Origin: a virus
Length of the DNA: 58,410 nucleotides
Direction: 5' to 3' (one strand)
Virus record (IMG/VR): IMGVR_UViG_3300035698_005597
Location: 1-58,410 of that record
Shown here: positions 50,227-58,410 of the stretch, piece by piece
Position numbering within the stretch: the stretch's first letter is position 1
Layout of the letters: the number at the start of each line of letters is the position of its first letter
The notes under the pieces: model-generated
What the model saw: the letters and a program-made list of their open reading frames with translations, nothing else
Told to the model about the DNA's origin: nothing
Database searches by the model: none
Program-made: the position numbers and the translations under genes

Positions 50227-52479
50227 TCACTTACTACTTATTGCATCATAATAATATAATGTATTTTCTATTTCACCTTGAACTGACAGATGGCTGTAAA
50301 CTCGTTTTGAAAAGTCTGAATCTTCTCCATGAGATAACTTATCATTAAATCTAATACGTTTAGCTATTTCTCTTTTAATCACATTAAGATGATTAGGATT
50401 TCTATAATACACCTTATCCTTACCATCACCCTCATCAAACCATTTACTATATTTTAATGAATGCACAAATTTTTGTGATACCCCACCATCTATTGATATT
50501 TCGCCACTCAACGCACAGCAATCTACATCAGTATTACTAATAACATCAAATATGTCAGTAATATATGTGTCAGATATTCTATCATCATCATCAATAAAAC
50601 ACACATACCTACCTTTAGCACGATCTATAGCGTTATTTCGTTTTTCACCAACAGCAAGAACACAATTATCATGTTCTATAATAACTTCTGTCTCATCATT
50701 TAGCTGAGGTTTTAACATATTCATCAATTTTTTCAAACTTTTTTCTCTTCCTGGTATTGTTAATATCAAAATAGATAATAACTTCCCATCAATATCAACT
50801 TTCAATCGTTCATCTACAGGTAGCCCTTTTCGTAGTTCCCAAATATTTTTACCAGTATAAAACGTTAAATTATTATGATTATCACTAGAATCTAATTTTC
50901 TCTTACCAAAACTAAAATGTCTGTGCTCAAAACATATTTCGGGTTTAGTTTTACTAATATCTTTCGCTATACCCAACTTTATTATATTGTCATAAAGCTC
51001 ATTATCTGACCAACAATGATTATATACTGGGTGATATATAACGTGATTTAAAGTTTTTAATGCTGAATATCCAAATATAGGAATTGTAACAATACCATTA
51101 TCATTTAAAAAATTATTCATATCATTAACTAATAATGCTCCATTAAAAAAGTTATACTCATGATATAATGCTTCATCCCATTTATCCATAGGGAAAAAAT
51201 CGTCTGAGGCGAAAATAACAATATCATCATCACTAATATCAGTATCGATTAATGATGTTGCTAACACATAACTAGGATATGCTACACCTTTAAATCGCGG
51301 TTTCTCGACAATTACACATTCTTGTGGTACTACTGTTATCTTCTTTTTATCGTCCTCGGTATCAACTAAAACATGAGGAACCATATTATCGGTATTTTCG
51401 CAAGTATCCAACCAATGCTGATATGTAGTATTAAACACCTCTGGTCGTACTGTTGACCACAAAATATGTATTTTTTTATTTCTATCAACACATTCTGAGG
51501 TAGAAGAATTTAACTGCATAACATCTTTATTCGAATTTGATGTGATATTAAACAATGGAACATTATTATTTAGTAAATTCCCTGTTATTTCGCCTTCGGG
51601 ATTATTGATAATAAAACTATCAGGAGCAATATTAGAATATAACGATTCTCTATTTGGTCTGCAACCCACCATAACTTTATCTACAGGGTATTTCGATACA
51701 TATTTCTCAACAAACTTAACCCATTTCTCTTCAAATTTTTCTTCGCCAAACCAAGGACCAATAAGTAATACTTTTTCTTTATGTTTGGGTCTATGTGGGT
51801 GATCGGAAAAGACTACAACTTCCATCTTTTCTGCAAAGGTGAATAATTCATAACTATCAAACCCAACTTTCCACATACAATAGTCAAATACCAATTGGTC
51901 GCGTTTAGTATTTAACTCTGGTGCCAATTCCCCCCAAATAGCTTCACTAAATTCTATCAGTTTTTTATCTTTGTAATTTCTAATTGATAATCCTGTTTCA
52001 ACCATAACGGTATAACTGTCGGGATACCCATTTTCAAAATATTCCGAAACCTGATCCCTCATAATATCGATATCATCTTTATTAAAATGACAATTAGTTT
52101 CCAATTCTTCCCGAAGCGAACTACGTGATGGGTGTTTTTCAATGAAAAGTGATTTGCCCGAAGCATCATACCTGTCAACAAAAATACCAAGTTTATCAAT
52201 ATCAATTTGAACGAAACTCGAATCCATCCATATCATAGTATCATATTTGTTTTTGTCTAGATATTTATGGGGATTCCATTTATAATAATATGCTGATTTA
52301 GCATTATTATCAGGGATTTCTAATGCATCAACATATCGTATGTCCCACGTATCAGAAGTTAGTCTACTCATATTGGTATAGCAGATAAAATCATATTTAT
52401 CCCTATCATATGCAAACTCTAGTAATTGACTATCATATGCTCCTATTAACGCTGTAACGACTGCAATTTTTTTAGCCAT
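50227..52479 (-). CDS. Three-part glycosyltransferase, 750 residues
   Basis: Residues 1-240 are DUF616/TOD1-type (VVTALIGAYDSQL, YDFICYTN, MIWMDSSFVQI). A middle part (about 340-545) is a second GT-A-like segment (IHILWSTVRPEVFNTTY, DIVIFASDDFFPMDKWDEAL). The C-terminal part is GT2 (LSILILTIPGREKSLKKLM, YVCFIDDDDRISDTYI, LSHGEDSDFS). Such multi-domain transferases assemble repeats in one protein. Largest gene of the cluster; RBS GAGGAA. Confidence 0.8.
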   Translation of the reverse strand: MAKKIAVVTALIGAYDSQLLEFAYDRDKYDFICYTNMSRLTSDTWDIRYVDALEIPDNNAKSAYYYKWNPHKYLDKNKYDTMIWMDSSFVQIDIDKLGIFVDRYDASGKSLFIEKHPSRSSLREELETNCHFNKDDIDIMRDQVSEYFENGYPDSYTVMVETGLSIRNYKDKKLIEFSEAIWGELAPELNTKRDQLVFDYCMWKVGFDSYELFTFAEKMEVVVFSDHPHRPKHKEKVLLIGPWFGEEKFEEKWVKFVEKYVSKYPVDKVMVGCRPNRESLYSNIAPDSFIINNPEGEITGNLLNNNVPLFNITSNSNKDVMQLNSSTSECVDRNKKIHILWSTVRPEVFNTTYQHWLDTCENTDNMVPHVLVDTEDDKKKITVVPQECVIVEKPRFKGVAYPSYVLATSLIDTDISDDDIVIFASDDFFPMDKWDEALYHEYNFFNGALLVNDMNNFLNDNGIVTIPIFGYSALKTLNHVIYHPVYNHCWSDNELYDNIIKLGIAKDISKTKPEICFEHRHFSFGKRKLDSSDNHNNLTFYTGKNIWELRKGLPVDERLKVDIDGKLLSILILTIPGREKSLKKLMNMLKPQLNDETEVIIEHDNCVLAVGEKRNNAIDRAKGRYVCFIDDDDRISDTYITDIFDVISNTDVDCCALSGEISIDGGVSQKFVHSLKYSKWFDEGDGKDKVYYRNPNHLNVIKREIAKRIRFNDKLSHGEDSDFSKRVYSHLSVQGEIENTLYYYDAISSK

Positions 52480-52496
52480 ACAAATTCCTCAATTGA

Positions 52497-53204
52497 TTAT
52501 CTCATAAAAGTTAATGGCACATCTATAATGCTTGATTTGTTATATTTATACAAACTCTCTAAACAAAAATCATAATATAATGCGCTACTATTATTAGAAC
52601 CATGATGCAATTCTATTTCGTGTAAATTGTGCCATCGCATATCTTCTAAAAGTTCGCGCCTCACACACAAAGATCCCATATCGATATTCCTAACACCGAA
52701 TTCTTGTCCGTAAGTTCTTGTATATACCCATGCATCCTCTAATTTATCAAATGGAAAATATCTCTTATACATGGACTTTGATGGCACCATTTTTATCTTG
52801 TCAACATCAATATCAACAACATCAACAACATCATAACCAAACCATGTGTGCGCCAACGATAAAATATCAAAAGTATCAAAATAATCTTCAACTATTTCGA
52901 CACGTTTAATGCTGGGTAGTTTTTTACTATCATGATATAATATAATATTTCCGGTCGTCAATGTCAAGGAATAATTTAATATTTCTGATATATTCCCATC
53001 AACTTTACGAGCATAAATCTTTACATTATCATGTTTTTTACTTTGTACGTCGTGTAAAATATCCAAAGATTCTTGGTTATCAACCCCAAAAGCATTTATT
53101 ATTATTTCATCGGGCTTCAAACTTCCCTTATTATATAAAGATATTATCTCATTCAAATTTCCCGAAAAATTTTTAGTTAAAGGGATATATATTGATGTTT
53201 TCAT
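52497..53204 (-). CDS. Glycosyltransferase-like protein
   Basis: 235 residues. SIYIPLTKNFSGNLNEIISL, GNISEILNYSLTLTTGNIIL with YHDSK in place of DxD, and NIDMGSLCVRRELLE. GT2-like fold likely, but weaker acidic motif, so donor use is uncertain. Overlaps the upstream gene by four bases. Confidence 0.68.
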   Translation of the reverse strand: MKTSIYIPLTKNFSGNLNEIISLYNKGSLKPDEIIINAFGVDNQESLDILHDVQSKKHDNVKIYARKVDGNISEILNYSLTLTTGNIILYHDSKKLPSIKRVEIVEDYFDTFDILSLAHTWFGYDVVDVVDIDVDKIKMVPSKSMYKRYFPFDKLEDAWVYTRTYGQEFGVRNIDMGSLCVRRELLEDMRWHNLHEIELHHGSNNSSALYYDFCLESLYKYNKSSIIDVPLTFMR

Positions 53205-53854
53205 GTTTTCCTTAATGGTGTATTTAATTCTACCATTTTATTAAAATGGTCTTTACTAACAGTATTACGTCCATAAAAATTATATTCATACATATCGTAT
53301 GGTTCGTCTATAATAGCTATAGTATATCCATTAGTCTTTAAAGCTCGTATAAAGCTCGTATCCTCCCCTTGATTCATATCGGCATACCTAACATCACCTT
53401 TAGCGAAAAGGAGCGTTCCTTCAAGCCCTGAGAGCATCGTACAATCATTCTTAATATCCTTTAGAATGACACGTTTTGTTATAGCGGTAAAATTGCGTAA
53501 TACCGTACCCTGAACATTTGATGACAAACATACATCTATTTGTCGTTCGATACGTTCTGGGTGATGGATATCATCATCATCAAAAACCATAAAGTATTCA
53601 CCATTACCAACATTGAGTGCCATATTTCTTAACTCGCCTATAGATTTAGGAGTAGTATTATATATTCTAATAGATTTTTCAGCTAGAGATGTTATATAAT
53701 ATGCTATTTCAGATTTATAATCAAGAGTACCCGAATTAATTATAATGAGTTCTTTATTAGGGTATGTTTGATTAAGAAAACATTCAACAGATTTCTTGAA
53801 TGGTTTTAGTCGATTATAAGTCAACATTATACACGACACTAACGGGATTTCCAT
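53201..53854 (-). CDS. Family 2 glycosyltransferase
   Basis: 217 residues. VSCIMLTYNRLKPFKKSVEC, KELIIINSG, GEYFMVFDDDDIHHP (acidic metal motif) and NQGEDTSFIRAL are typical GT2 signatures. First gene of the glycan operon; RBS AAGGA. It follows a terminator and a TATAAATA box. Confidence 0.9.
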   Translation of the reverse strand: MEIPLVSCIMLTYNRLKPFKKSVECFLNQTYPNKELIIINSGTLDYKSEIAYYITSLAEKSIRIYNTTPKSIGELRNMALNVGNGEYFMVFDDDDIHHPERIERQIDVCLSSNVQGTVLRNFTAITKRVILKDIKNDCTMLSGLEGTLLFAKGDVRYADMNQGEDTSFIRALKTNGYTIAIIDEPYDMYEYNFYGRNTVSKDHFNKMVELNTPLRKT

Positions 53855-53873
53855 AATATATCCTTAGACAAAA

Positions 53874-53909
53874 AATAAAGGCGAATGAAATCATTCGCCT
53901 TTATTTATA
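53874..53909 (-). terminator. Terminator overlapped by a late promoter
   Basis: 15-bp perfect stem (53874-53888 with 53891-53905, loop AA) ending the 54608-53928 transcript. TATAAATA on the minus strand at 53909-53902 overlaps its start, so RNA for the glycan operon would begin inside the stem. Confidence 0.75.
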
Positions 53910-53927
53910 AAAATTGTAAATATGATG

Positions 53928-54608
53928 CTAATCAGAACCCATAATAGAATTCAATTTCCCGATAATATCTACTGCCGCAGTAATTTTTGGGGAAATATCT
54001 TCTGTTTGATCTACACGAGTAGCCAATTTAAGTTGCTCATCAGTTAGTTCTAAAGAATCTAATTGTGATAGCAATTTAGCTTTTTCATCGCCATCAGTAC
54101 TACCATCATCGTTAGATTCCTCATCACTAATATCAACATCTAATTCATCTAATAAATCTTCATCACCTGTTGGTGTTATTAATTCTTCATCAGAAACAAC
54201 ACCAGGTCCATCACCATAAACGACACCTATTTTTTGTGGGTCATTTTTAGATGGTCTACCGCGCTTCTTTTTAGCAACACCCTCTTCCTCATACTCAAGC
54301 TCTTTTTCCTTTTTACCTTCATGGTTATGAATGATAATCCGAATATCGCCCTCAGTAAGAGATTCTATCTTTTGTTTTAATTTATCGAGATTCTTTTTAA
54401 CGTAATCACAATCAATACTTTTTGGCGCACTACTTTCATTAACGAAGTAATTTTCCAAATTTAATATCGCTTCTTTCTTACTTGGGTAGTCACTATTAAA
54501 TGCTTCTTTAATAGTTACAGCCATTTTTTGTTTATTGGAATCTACAATACCTTTAACTTCAGAAATATCTTCATTTTCATAAGTTTTCAGAAAAGTTAAA
54601 AAATCCAT
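53928..54608 (-). CDS. AT-hook-containing acidic protein
   Basis: 226 residues. A single AT-hook-like KKKRGRPSKND near residues 112-122 lies between a helical N-terminal half and an acidic segment (DEDLLDELDVDISDEESNDD), then a helical C-terminus. The hook suggests binding to AT-rich DNA. Last gene of the regA-linked operon, before a terminator. No family named. Confidence 0.55.
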   Translation of the reverse strand: MDFLTFLKTYENEDISEVKGIVDSNKQKMAVTIKEAFNSDYPSKKEAILNLENYFVNESSAPKSIDCDYVKKNLDKLKQKIESLTEGDIRIIIHNHEGKKEKELEYEEEGVAKKKRGRPSKNDPQKIGVVYGDGPGVVSDEELITPTGDEDLLDELDVDISDEESNDDGSTDGDEKAKLLSQLDSLELTDEQLKLATRVDQTEDISPKITAAVDIIGKLNSIMGSD

Positions 54609-54628
54609 TGTTTACCTACCTATATTGA

Positions 54629-54772
54629 TTAAAAATATAATTCGTGTATCCCGCCGCTCAAATCTTCTTCGTCATCATCATCGTCATCGCTTTCATTATC
54701 TTCATCGAAACCATAATAATGCAAATATTCTTCAAAATCTTCTATGTCGTTTTCATCATATGATGTATCCAT
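54629..54772 (-). CDS. Very acidic mini-protein, 47 residues
   Basis: Starts MDTSYDENDIEDFEEYLHYY, with a run of six Asp in the middle encoded by GAT/GAC repeats. Its start is 10 bases after the regA stop and its RBS-like AGGAG overlaps that stop. Acidic peptides of this size may mimic DNA; no direct support. Confidence 0.45.
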   Translation of the reverse strand: MDTSYDENDIEDFEEYLHYYGFDEDNESDDDDDDEEDLSGGIHELYF

Positions 54773-54781
54773 ACTAAACTC

Positions 54782-55174
54782 CTATATATCGAAATTTAAC
54801 TTATTTCTAAGCGTGTACAAATTGATCTTGTGAGTTATTGTCCATTCTCGTTTTTCGTTGTGTGGTAGCACAAAAACATAACTATCATGTGGAGATATGA
54901 ATTTATCTTCAATGTCAATTAAGCCCCAATTTTTCAAACAAAATGCTATACTATTTCTTCTCAAGATATCTTGTTCACTAATATTATCATAAGCATCATC
55001 ACGAGACAATGTGAATAATTGCTTAAAATGTACTAAGAAAAATTCGTCCTGATCCTCGTATATATAACAACTAGGATACAGTATTTTTTTCTTTTTATTT
55101 GATATGCCTATTCTATTCAATGTCTCTTGTATAACTTTTTTATCCGCAAGCAATTCAACCTTCAATAATTTCAT
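54782..55174 (-). CDS. regA: RegA-type translational repressor
   Basis: 130 residues against 122 in T4. Matching segments: KKVIQETLNRIGISNKKKKIL (T4 VKETLTRMGIANNKDKVL), LYPSCYIYE, FFLVHFKQLF (YYIVHFKEML), EQDILRRNSIAFCLKNWGLI and WTITHKINLYT. RegA binds the ribosome-binding region of many phage mRNAs and blocks initiation. In T4 it sits among replication genes; here it is beside tail genes with a late box at 55203-55210. RBS AGGAG. Confidence 0.9.
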   Translation of the reverse strand: MKLLKVELLADKKVIQETLNRIGISNKKKKILYPSCYIYEDQDEFFLVHFKQLFTLSRDDAYDNISEQDILRRNSIAFCLKNWGLIDIEDKFISPHDSYVFVLPHNEKREWTITHKINLYTLRNKLNFDI

Positions 55175-55202
55175 ATTAATCTCCTATCATGTGCTTCTAA
55201 AA

Positions 55203-55210
55203 TATTTATA
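55203..55210 (-). promoter_or_regulatory. T4-type late promoter TATAAATA
   Basis: TATAAATA on the minus strand 28 bases before the regA ATG (55174). Confidence 0.6.
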
Positions 55211-55214
55211 TAAA

Positions 55215-55736
55215 TTAGAATTCTAATATCAATTTAACACCGTCTTCCGTCTCAATAATATAATCATCTTCTGTGTATATAAATTGTATATCGTATTTAG
55301 TGCCATCCCAAGAAGACACACACACACCATCACAATAGTTATAATCGACTTGAGCAACACCCGATGTAGGTATAGTACCACAAGCAGTACTACCAATAAC
55401 TGCGTCTGGTATAACACATTCTGTATCATAACTACGAATAAATTTATGTTCAAGACCGAAATATTCAGAACCGTATATAACATACGACTGTTCTGCTATT
55501 GGTAGATTTATATCGTGACCAATAACCACGTCCTTACCTTTAACTCTAAATGCGCAAGGAGTAGACCATGCACTCTTAGCACCTGTCTGAGGATCTATAC
55601 CTTTTACTCGCCAATAATAAACCCCGAATTCTTCTAAATTCTTATCAACAGTATACTGAGTTAAATCCTCAACAACTTTATTAACCAACAATTCGTCAAA
55701 AGCTAGATCTAATGATACTTGTAGTTGATAATACAT
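55215..55736 (-). CDS. Fibronectin-III-like protein near tail genes
   Basis: 173 residues from ATG 55736, which overlaps the tail tube stop. VYYWRVKGIDPQTGAKSAWS and CAFRVKGKDV read like a fibronectin type III or Ig-like domain (residues about 1-70); the C-terminus has GVCVSSWDGTKYDIQFIY. Likely a virion decoration or tail-associated protein. Confidence 0.6.
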   Translation of the reverse strand: MYYQLQVSLDLAFDELLVNKVVEDLTQYTVDKNLEEFGVYYWRVKGIDPQTGAKSAWSTPCAFRVKGKDVVIGHDINLPIAEQSYVIYGSEYFGLEHKFIRSYDTECVIPDAVIGSTACGTIPTSGVAQVDYNYCDGVCVSSWDGTKYDIQFIYTEDDYIIETEDGVKLILEF

Positions 55737-56368
55737 TATGATTGCTCCCAATTTAACGTTGGATTAATTGGAACCCCACTAGTTCCACACTCCAAGATAT
55801 TTAATGGCGCGTTTAAAACTTTACCACCAACCATAGGATTTTTAATATCATAATACACTTCTTCGTAACTAAACTCTCCCGAAAATAACAGCTCGTCAGT
55901 AGAACCAAAAGTTAAACTCAACTCACCCAAGTTCTGCAAAAACACATTAGTGAATGTTACCAACGCTACAGGTCTTTTTTCGTTATCAAGCATACTGACT
56001 ACTAATCGTTTAATATTATATTTACGGAAATAATCGGTATGACTGCTATCAATCGCCCCATATCGTAATTCTTGCATCCACTTAAACATCACAATATAAT
56101 TATACATATCTTCCGACACTTTAAATGTCATCGACACATTATTTAAATCTTGGTTCTTTTTCATACCACCTAAAGGGTGTCTAACTTGCATCCCTCCTGG
56201 TAATTGGGATATTATCTCACCCATAGTGTATGATGGTATATTACAAGATTTGACATAATTATCAAAATACCTCATATCAGACATATCGTCGAGTGTAGGA
56301 ATATTAGAAAATGTTATTTTCCACTTATCACTATGTAACACATTCGGAAAAAATCCAGGTTTAGCCAT
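55736..56368 (-). CDS. Tail tube protein, T4 gp19-like
   Basis: 210 residues. KWKITFSNIPTLDDM, the middle VSMTFKVSEDMYNYIVMFKW and LTFGSTDELLFSGEFSYEEV match the beta-sandwich of gp19/gp54-type tube proteins (two sheets with the amphipathic helix and the FSYEEV strand). It polymerises in rings to form the tube inside a contractile sheath. Late promoter at 56404-56411; a longer loop with PGGMQVRHPLGGMKK is characteristic here. Confidence 0.78.
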   Translation of the reverse strand: MAKPGFFPNVLHSDKWKITFSNIPTLDDMSDMRYFDNYVKSCNIPSYTMGEIISQLPGGMQVRHPLGGMKKNQDLNNVSMTFKVSEDMYNYIVMFKWMQELRYGAIDSSHTDYFRKYNIKRLVVSMLDNEKRPVALVTFTNVFLQNLGELSLTFGSTDELLFSGEFSYEEVYYDIKNPMVGGKVLNAPLNILECGTSGVPINPTLNWEQS

Positions 56369-56403
56369 TGTTTATACCATCTCTTATGTTTGTTACTACT
56401 TAC

Positions 56404-56411
56404 TATTTATA
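56404..56411 (-). promoter_or_regulatory. T4-type late promoter TATAAATA
   Basis: TATAAATA on the minus strand 35 bases before ATG 56368. A weak G/C-rich stem with A and T flanks around 56421-56452 precedes it and probably ends the upstream transcript. Confidence 0.65.
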
Positions 56412-56468
56412 TTTTTTCAATAAAAAAGGGAGAGACGAACCCCCCCTCTTTATTAATTAAATTAAAAA

Positions 56469-56957
56469 TTACTCTTCGACCATAACTAACAAGGCTTTCA
56501 TTTCTTGTTTTGTTAATTCTTCTGGTAATTTATCTATAGATAATGTTGAGATTTCAACATCAATATACTCATTCAAAAACTTTTCAAATTCTATTTGTTC
56601 TTTGTTGGTAGTTTCTATAGTATCGCTATAGTCCTCACTCAACGATTTGATCTTACCATTCAGCTCTTCAACATCATCCACATTAAAAGACGGTTGTCCC
56701 TGTTCATTAACAATGATCTCACCACTATCATCTCTAATTGCATATTCTTTAAGAAGTTCCTGCCTCTTACCCTCAAATTCCATATACTCTTCAGGAATAA
56801 TATTAGCCGCAAGAATAGCCTCTGCATCATTCTTAATCTTAGATTCTGTTAATGTTACCGCATATGTAAACCACTTATCATACTTAGTGCCATTATCCAT
56901 AGCTTTTAGTGTGTGATACAACTCGACAACCTCAATACGTTTTACATTCTTTTCCAT
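56469..56957 (-). CDS. DUF1617-like phage protein, paralogue A
   Basis: 162 residues. Tandem paralogue of the next gene: KWFTYAVTLTESKIKNDAEAI and RQELLKEYAIRDDSGEI here correspond to KKFSYAILLNNIVLEDRAKAI and RESIIKKYAIKDVDGDV there. This is the pattern of small phage proteins of the DUF1617 type, which occur near tail genes with no assigned function. GGAGGC RBS. Confidence 0.62.
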   Translation of the reverse strand: MEKNVKRIEVVELYHTLKAMDNGTKYDKWFTYAVTLTESKIKNDAEAILAANIIPEEYMEFEGKRQELLKEYAIRDDSGEIIVNEQGQPSFNVDDVEELNGKIKSLSEDYSDTIETTNKEQIEFEKFLNEYIDVEISTLSIDKLPEELTKQEMKALLVMVEE

Positions 56958-56968
56958 AACGCCTCCAT

Positions 56969-57463
56969 TTAATCGACCATTAACATGATCATTTTCATTA
57001 AACCAATATCTCTGCCAACATCATCAGGTACTTCCTCAATATTAACAGTTCTGATATCTATTTCAACCACTTCATTTATAACTTCTTCAAAATCTTCCAT
57101 ATCTTTTGCTCTTTTACCAAGAACATCAGAATACTCCATATCCAAATTCGCTAGAAAATGGTCCATTTCGTCTTTACTTTCAGGGTTTATCTTAACCCAA
57201 CGTTTGTCCCTCATAGCAACATCACCATCAACATCTTTTATCGCATATTTTTTAATAATAGATTCCCGTTCTTGTTCATATGCGCTATACGATTCTGATG
57301 GTTTGGATACTTCCAAAATAGCCTTAGCCCTATCCTCAAGAACAATATTATTTAACAAAATTGCATAGCTGAATTTTTTATTAGATTCAATATTACCATT
57401 ATTGATTCTATAAATCCCCTCCGCTAAATCTAACACATCAGAATTTTTCAATTTTTTAATCAT
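56969..57463 (-). CDS. DUF1617-like phage protein, paralogue B
   Basis: 164 residues, homologous to the 56469 product over its first 110 residues and sharing the acidic C-terminal pattern (IDIRTVNIEEVPDDV against VEISTLSIDKLPEEL). AAGGAG RBS. The tandem pair probably arose by duplication; the two may form a heterodimer. Confidence 0.62.
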   Translation of the reverse strand: MIKKLKNSDVLDLAEGIYRINNGNIESNKKFSYAILLNNIVLEDRAKAILEVSKPSESYSAYEQERESIIKKYAIKDVDGDVAMRDKRWVKINPESKDEMDHFLANLDMEYSDVLGKRAKDMEDFEEVINEVVEIDIRTVNIEEVPDDVGRDIGLMKMIMLMVD

Positions 57464-57483
57464 AATAACTCCTTATTTGTTAT

Positions 57484-58410
57484 CTATTCAATATCTCTCA
57501 ATATTATATCACTAATAGTCATACTAAACCAAACATAACCCTTAGTATCACTTTCCTTAGCCCATTCATTTCCACCAACTATCGCACCCCACTTTGAATG
57601 TATGTCCTCACGCGGGCTATTAATTTCGAATATAACGTCGTCCGTAGAGGTTGCACACACATAACGCATATCAGCAACCTTATTGATAGTGTCATTCCAA
57701 TAATCCAAATCGGCATCATACTGAGAAAGAATCTCCGCAACTTTACCAATAGTACATTTAGACGGCACCGTACCAAAATTACTACTTAATGCATCCTCAT
57801 TTTTCATGTAGTCCCATTTAGCATTATCAACATTATACCCATCAACAATATATGTATATTTTAATATCCTAATTATCTCTGTTGCAACACCAATTCTTTC
57901 CATTTTAAATCCACCAATAACTTTATCACCCTGAGTTTCGATTATTGTATTGCATAATCGCTTGTTATTTTCAGGATATTTTGAATCTTCTTTGGTTGGC
58001 AACCTAAAAATCACATTAACTTCGTTCATACTATTACTATATGTAAATCCCCTAAGTATCATATAAATAGAACCTCCTGGATTTCCAAGTTTAGGTGGGC
58101 GACCGGATACGAGGGTATGCTTATCAAACACTGTATATCTAGTAAAAGGTAAAAATTCTGCACTTGTGAGATCCCCACTTGATATTTCCCCATCAGAAAC
58201 TGTGTAATAGTGGGTATTATAAGTTCTAACAATATTTGATGCTACGTCAAAACTAGTCACACACACATAAACCGAATCAGCATCAACTAACACAGCACCA
58301 GGAACATCATAAGAAAATGTTCCATCACTACCAACTGTAGTATCATATACCTCATCATTCACTGTAATTGCCACATCATCACCTACAGATATATCGCCGT
58401 CACTAGCAAG
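57484..58410 (-). CDS. Ig-like structural protein, 5' end outside window
   Basis: At least 308 codons; the frame is open through the right edge (ASDGDISVGDDVAITVND upstream of the first in-frame GTG at 58374), so the gene is partial. It starts with bacterial Ig-like repeats (VYDTTVGSDGTFSYDVPG, then YVCVTSFDVASN) typical of virion proteins, then a domain with YMILRGFTYSNSMNEVNVIF and a C-terminal IHSKWGAIVGGNEWA. Probably a large baseplate or tail protein. Confidence 0.65.
   Translation of the reverse strand, partial: LASDGDISVGDDVAITVNDEVYDTTVGSDGTFSYDVPGAVLVDADSVYVCVTSFDVASNIVRTYNTHYYTVSDGEISSGDLTSAEFLPFTRYTVFDKHTLVSGRPPKLGNPGGSIYMILRGFTYSNSMNEVNVIFRLPTKEDSKYPENNKRLCNTIIETQGDKVIGGFKMERIGVATEIIRILKYTYIVDGYNVDNAKWDYMKNEDALSSNFGTVPSKCTIGKVAEILSQYDADLDYWNDTINKVADMRYVCATSTDDVIFEINSPREDIHSKWGAIVGGNEWAKESDTKGYVWFSMTISDIILRDIE

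Noticed and set aside
1-58410. CRISPR arrays, rRNA or tRNA genes, insertion sequences
   Set aside because: None seen by reading both strands; no regular spaced repeats or transposase. A tRNA scan was not possible here.

Overview
The window looks like part of a large-genome tailed bacteriophage of broadly T4-like type. Direct signs are a RegA-type translational repressor, a T4-gp19-like tail tube protein, a T4 Rnl1-type RNA ligase, a phage GroES, a Dda/RecD-type helicase, an S74 tail-fibre protein, a GH108 endolysin and repeated TATAAATA late promoters. The DNA is AT-rich, coding is dense, and nearly everything is on the minus strand in tightly coupled operons (TAATG/TGATG overlaps). Host identity is not clear. 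Three secreted cadherin-like/FlgD-Ig-like proteins weakly hint at a didermic host rich in such domains.

Layout (minus strand unless stated). 1-3 kb: a GMP reductase gene split in two by a naturally split intein, with a free-standing homing endonuclease gene between the halves. 3-9.6 kb: small proteins, a metallophosphoesterase, NAD-dependent DNA ligase and a BCS1-like AAA ATPase. 9.7-11.8 kb: three secreted proteins. 11.9-14.1 kb (plus): a beta-CASP metallo-beta-lactamase nuclease and a decayed zinc-ribbon homing gene. 14.2-19.7 kb: a virion-like protein, then a kinase / PP2C phosphatase / zinc-ribbon operon. 19.8-21.3 kb (plus): DNA methyltransferase and ClpP-like protease. 21.4-26.1 kb: tail fibre and a von Willebrand A protein. 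26.1-27.1 kb (plus): an intact zinc-ribbon/Vsr-like homing gene. 27.2-42 kb: endolysin, GroES, phosphoesterases, RNA ligase, helicase, vWA, J-domain, SLOG, patatin, an intein-containing nucleotidyltransferase and a HAD protein. 41-44 kb: probable virion/core proteins. 44-54 kb: a glycan-biosynthesis operon. 54-58 kb: RegA, tail tube and tail-associated proteins.

Regulation is unusually readable. A TTGACT-N17-TATATT promoter occurs about ten times in front of operons, while TATAAATA sits before virion-type genes. The endonuclease gene inside the split GMP reductase has a 14-bp hairpin over its ribosome binding site with a late promoter in the hairpin loop, so late transcripts would lose the blocking arm, as in T4 I-TevI.

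The strongest candidate for something undescribed is the 5' leader shared by the two plus-strand zinc-ribbon homing genes (about 13301-13396 and 26105-26194). Both fold into the same three-way junction followed by a small hairpin over the Shine-Dalgarno. The third-stem loop is exactly complementary, over six bases, to the hairpin loop, and the pairing covaries between the copies. Both sit at the same distance from a late-type promoter.

Several small genes (near 28-158, 13397, 19506-19705, 23303-23784) appear broken by single-base losses in short homopolymers. These may be real decay or sequencing errors, so their boundaries are provisional.
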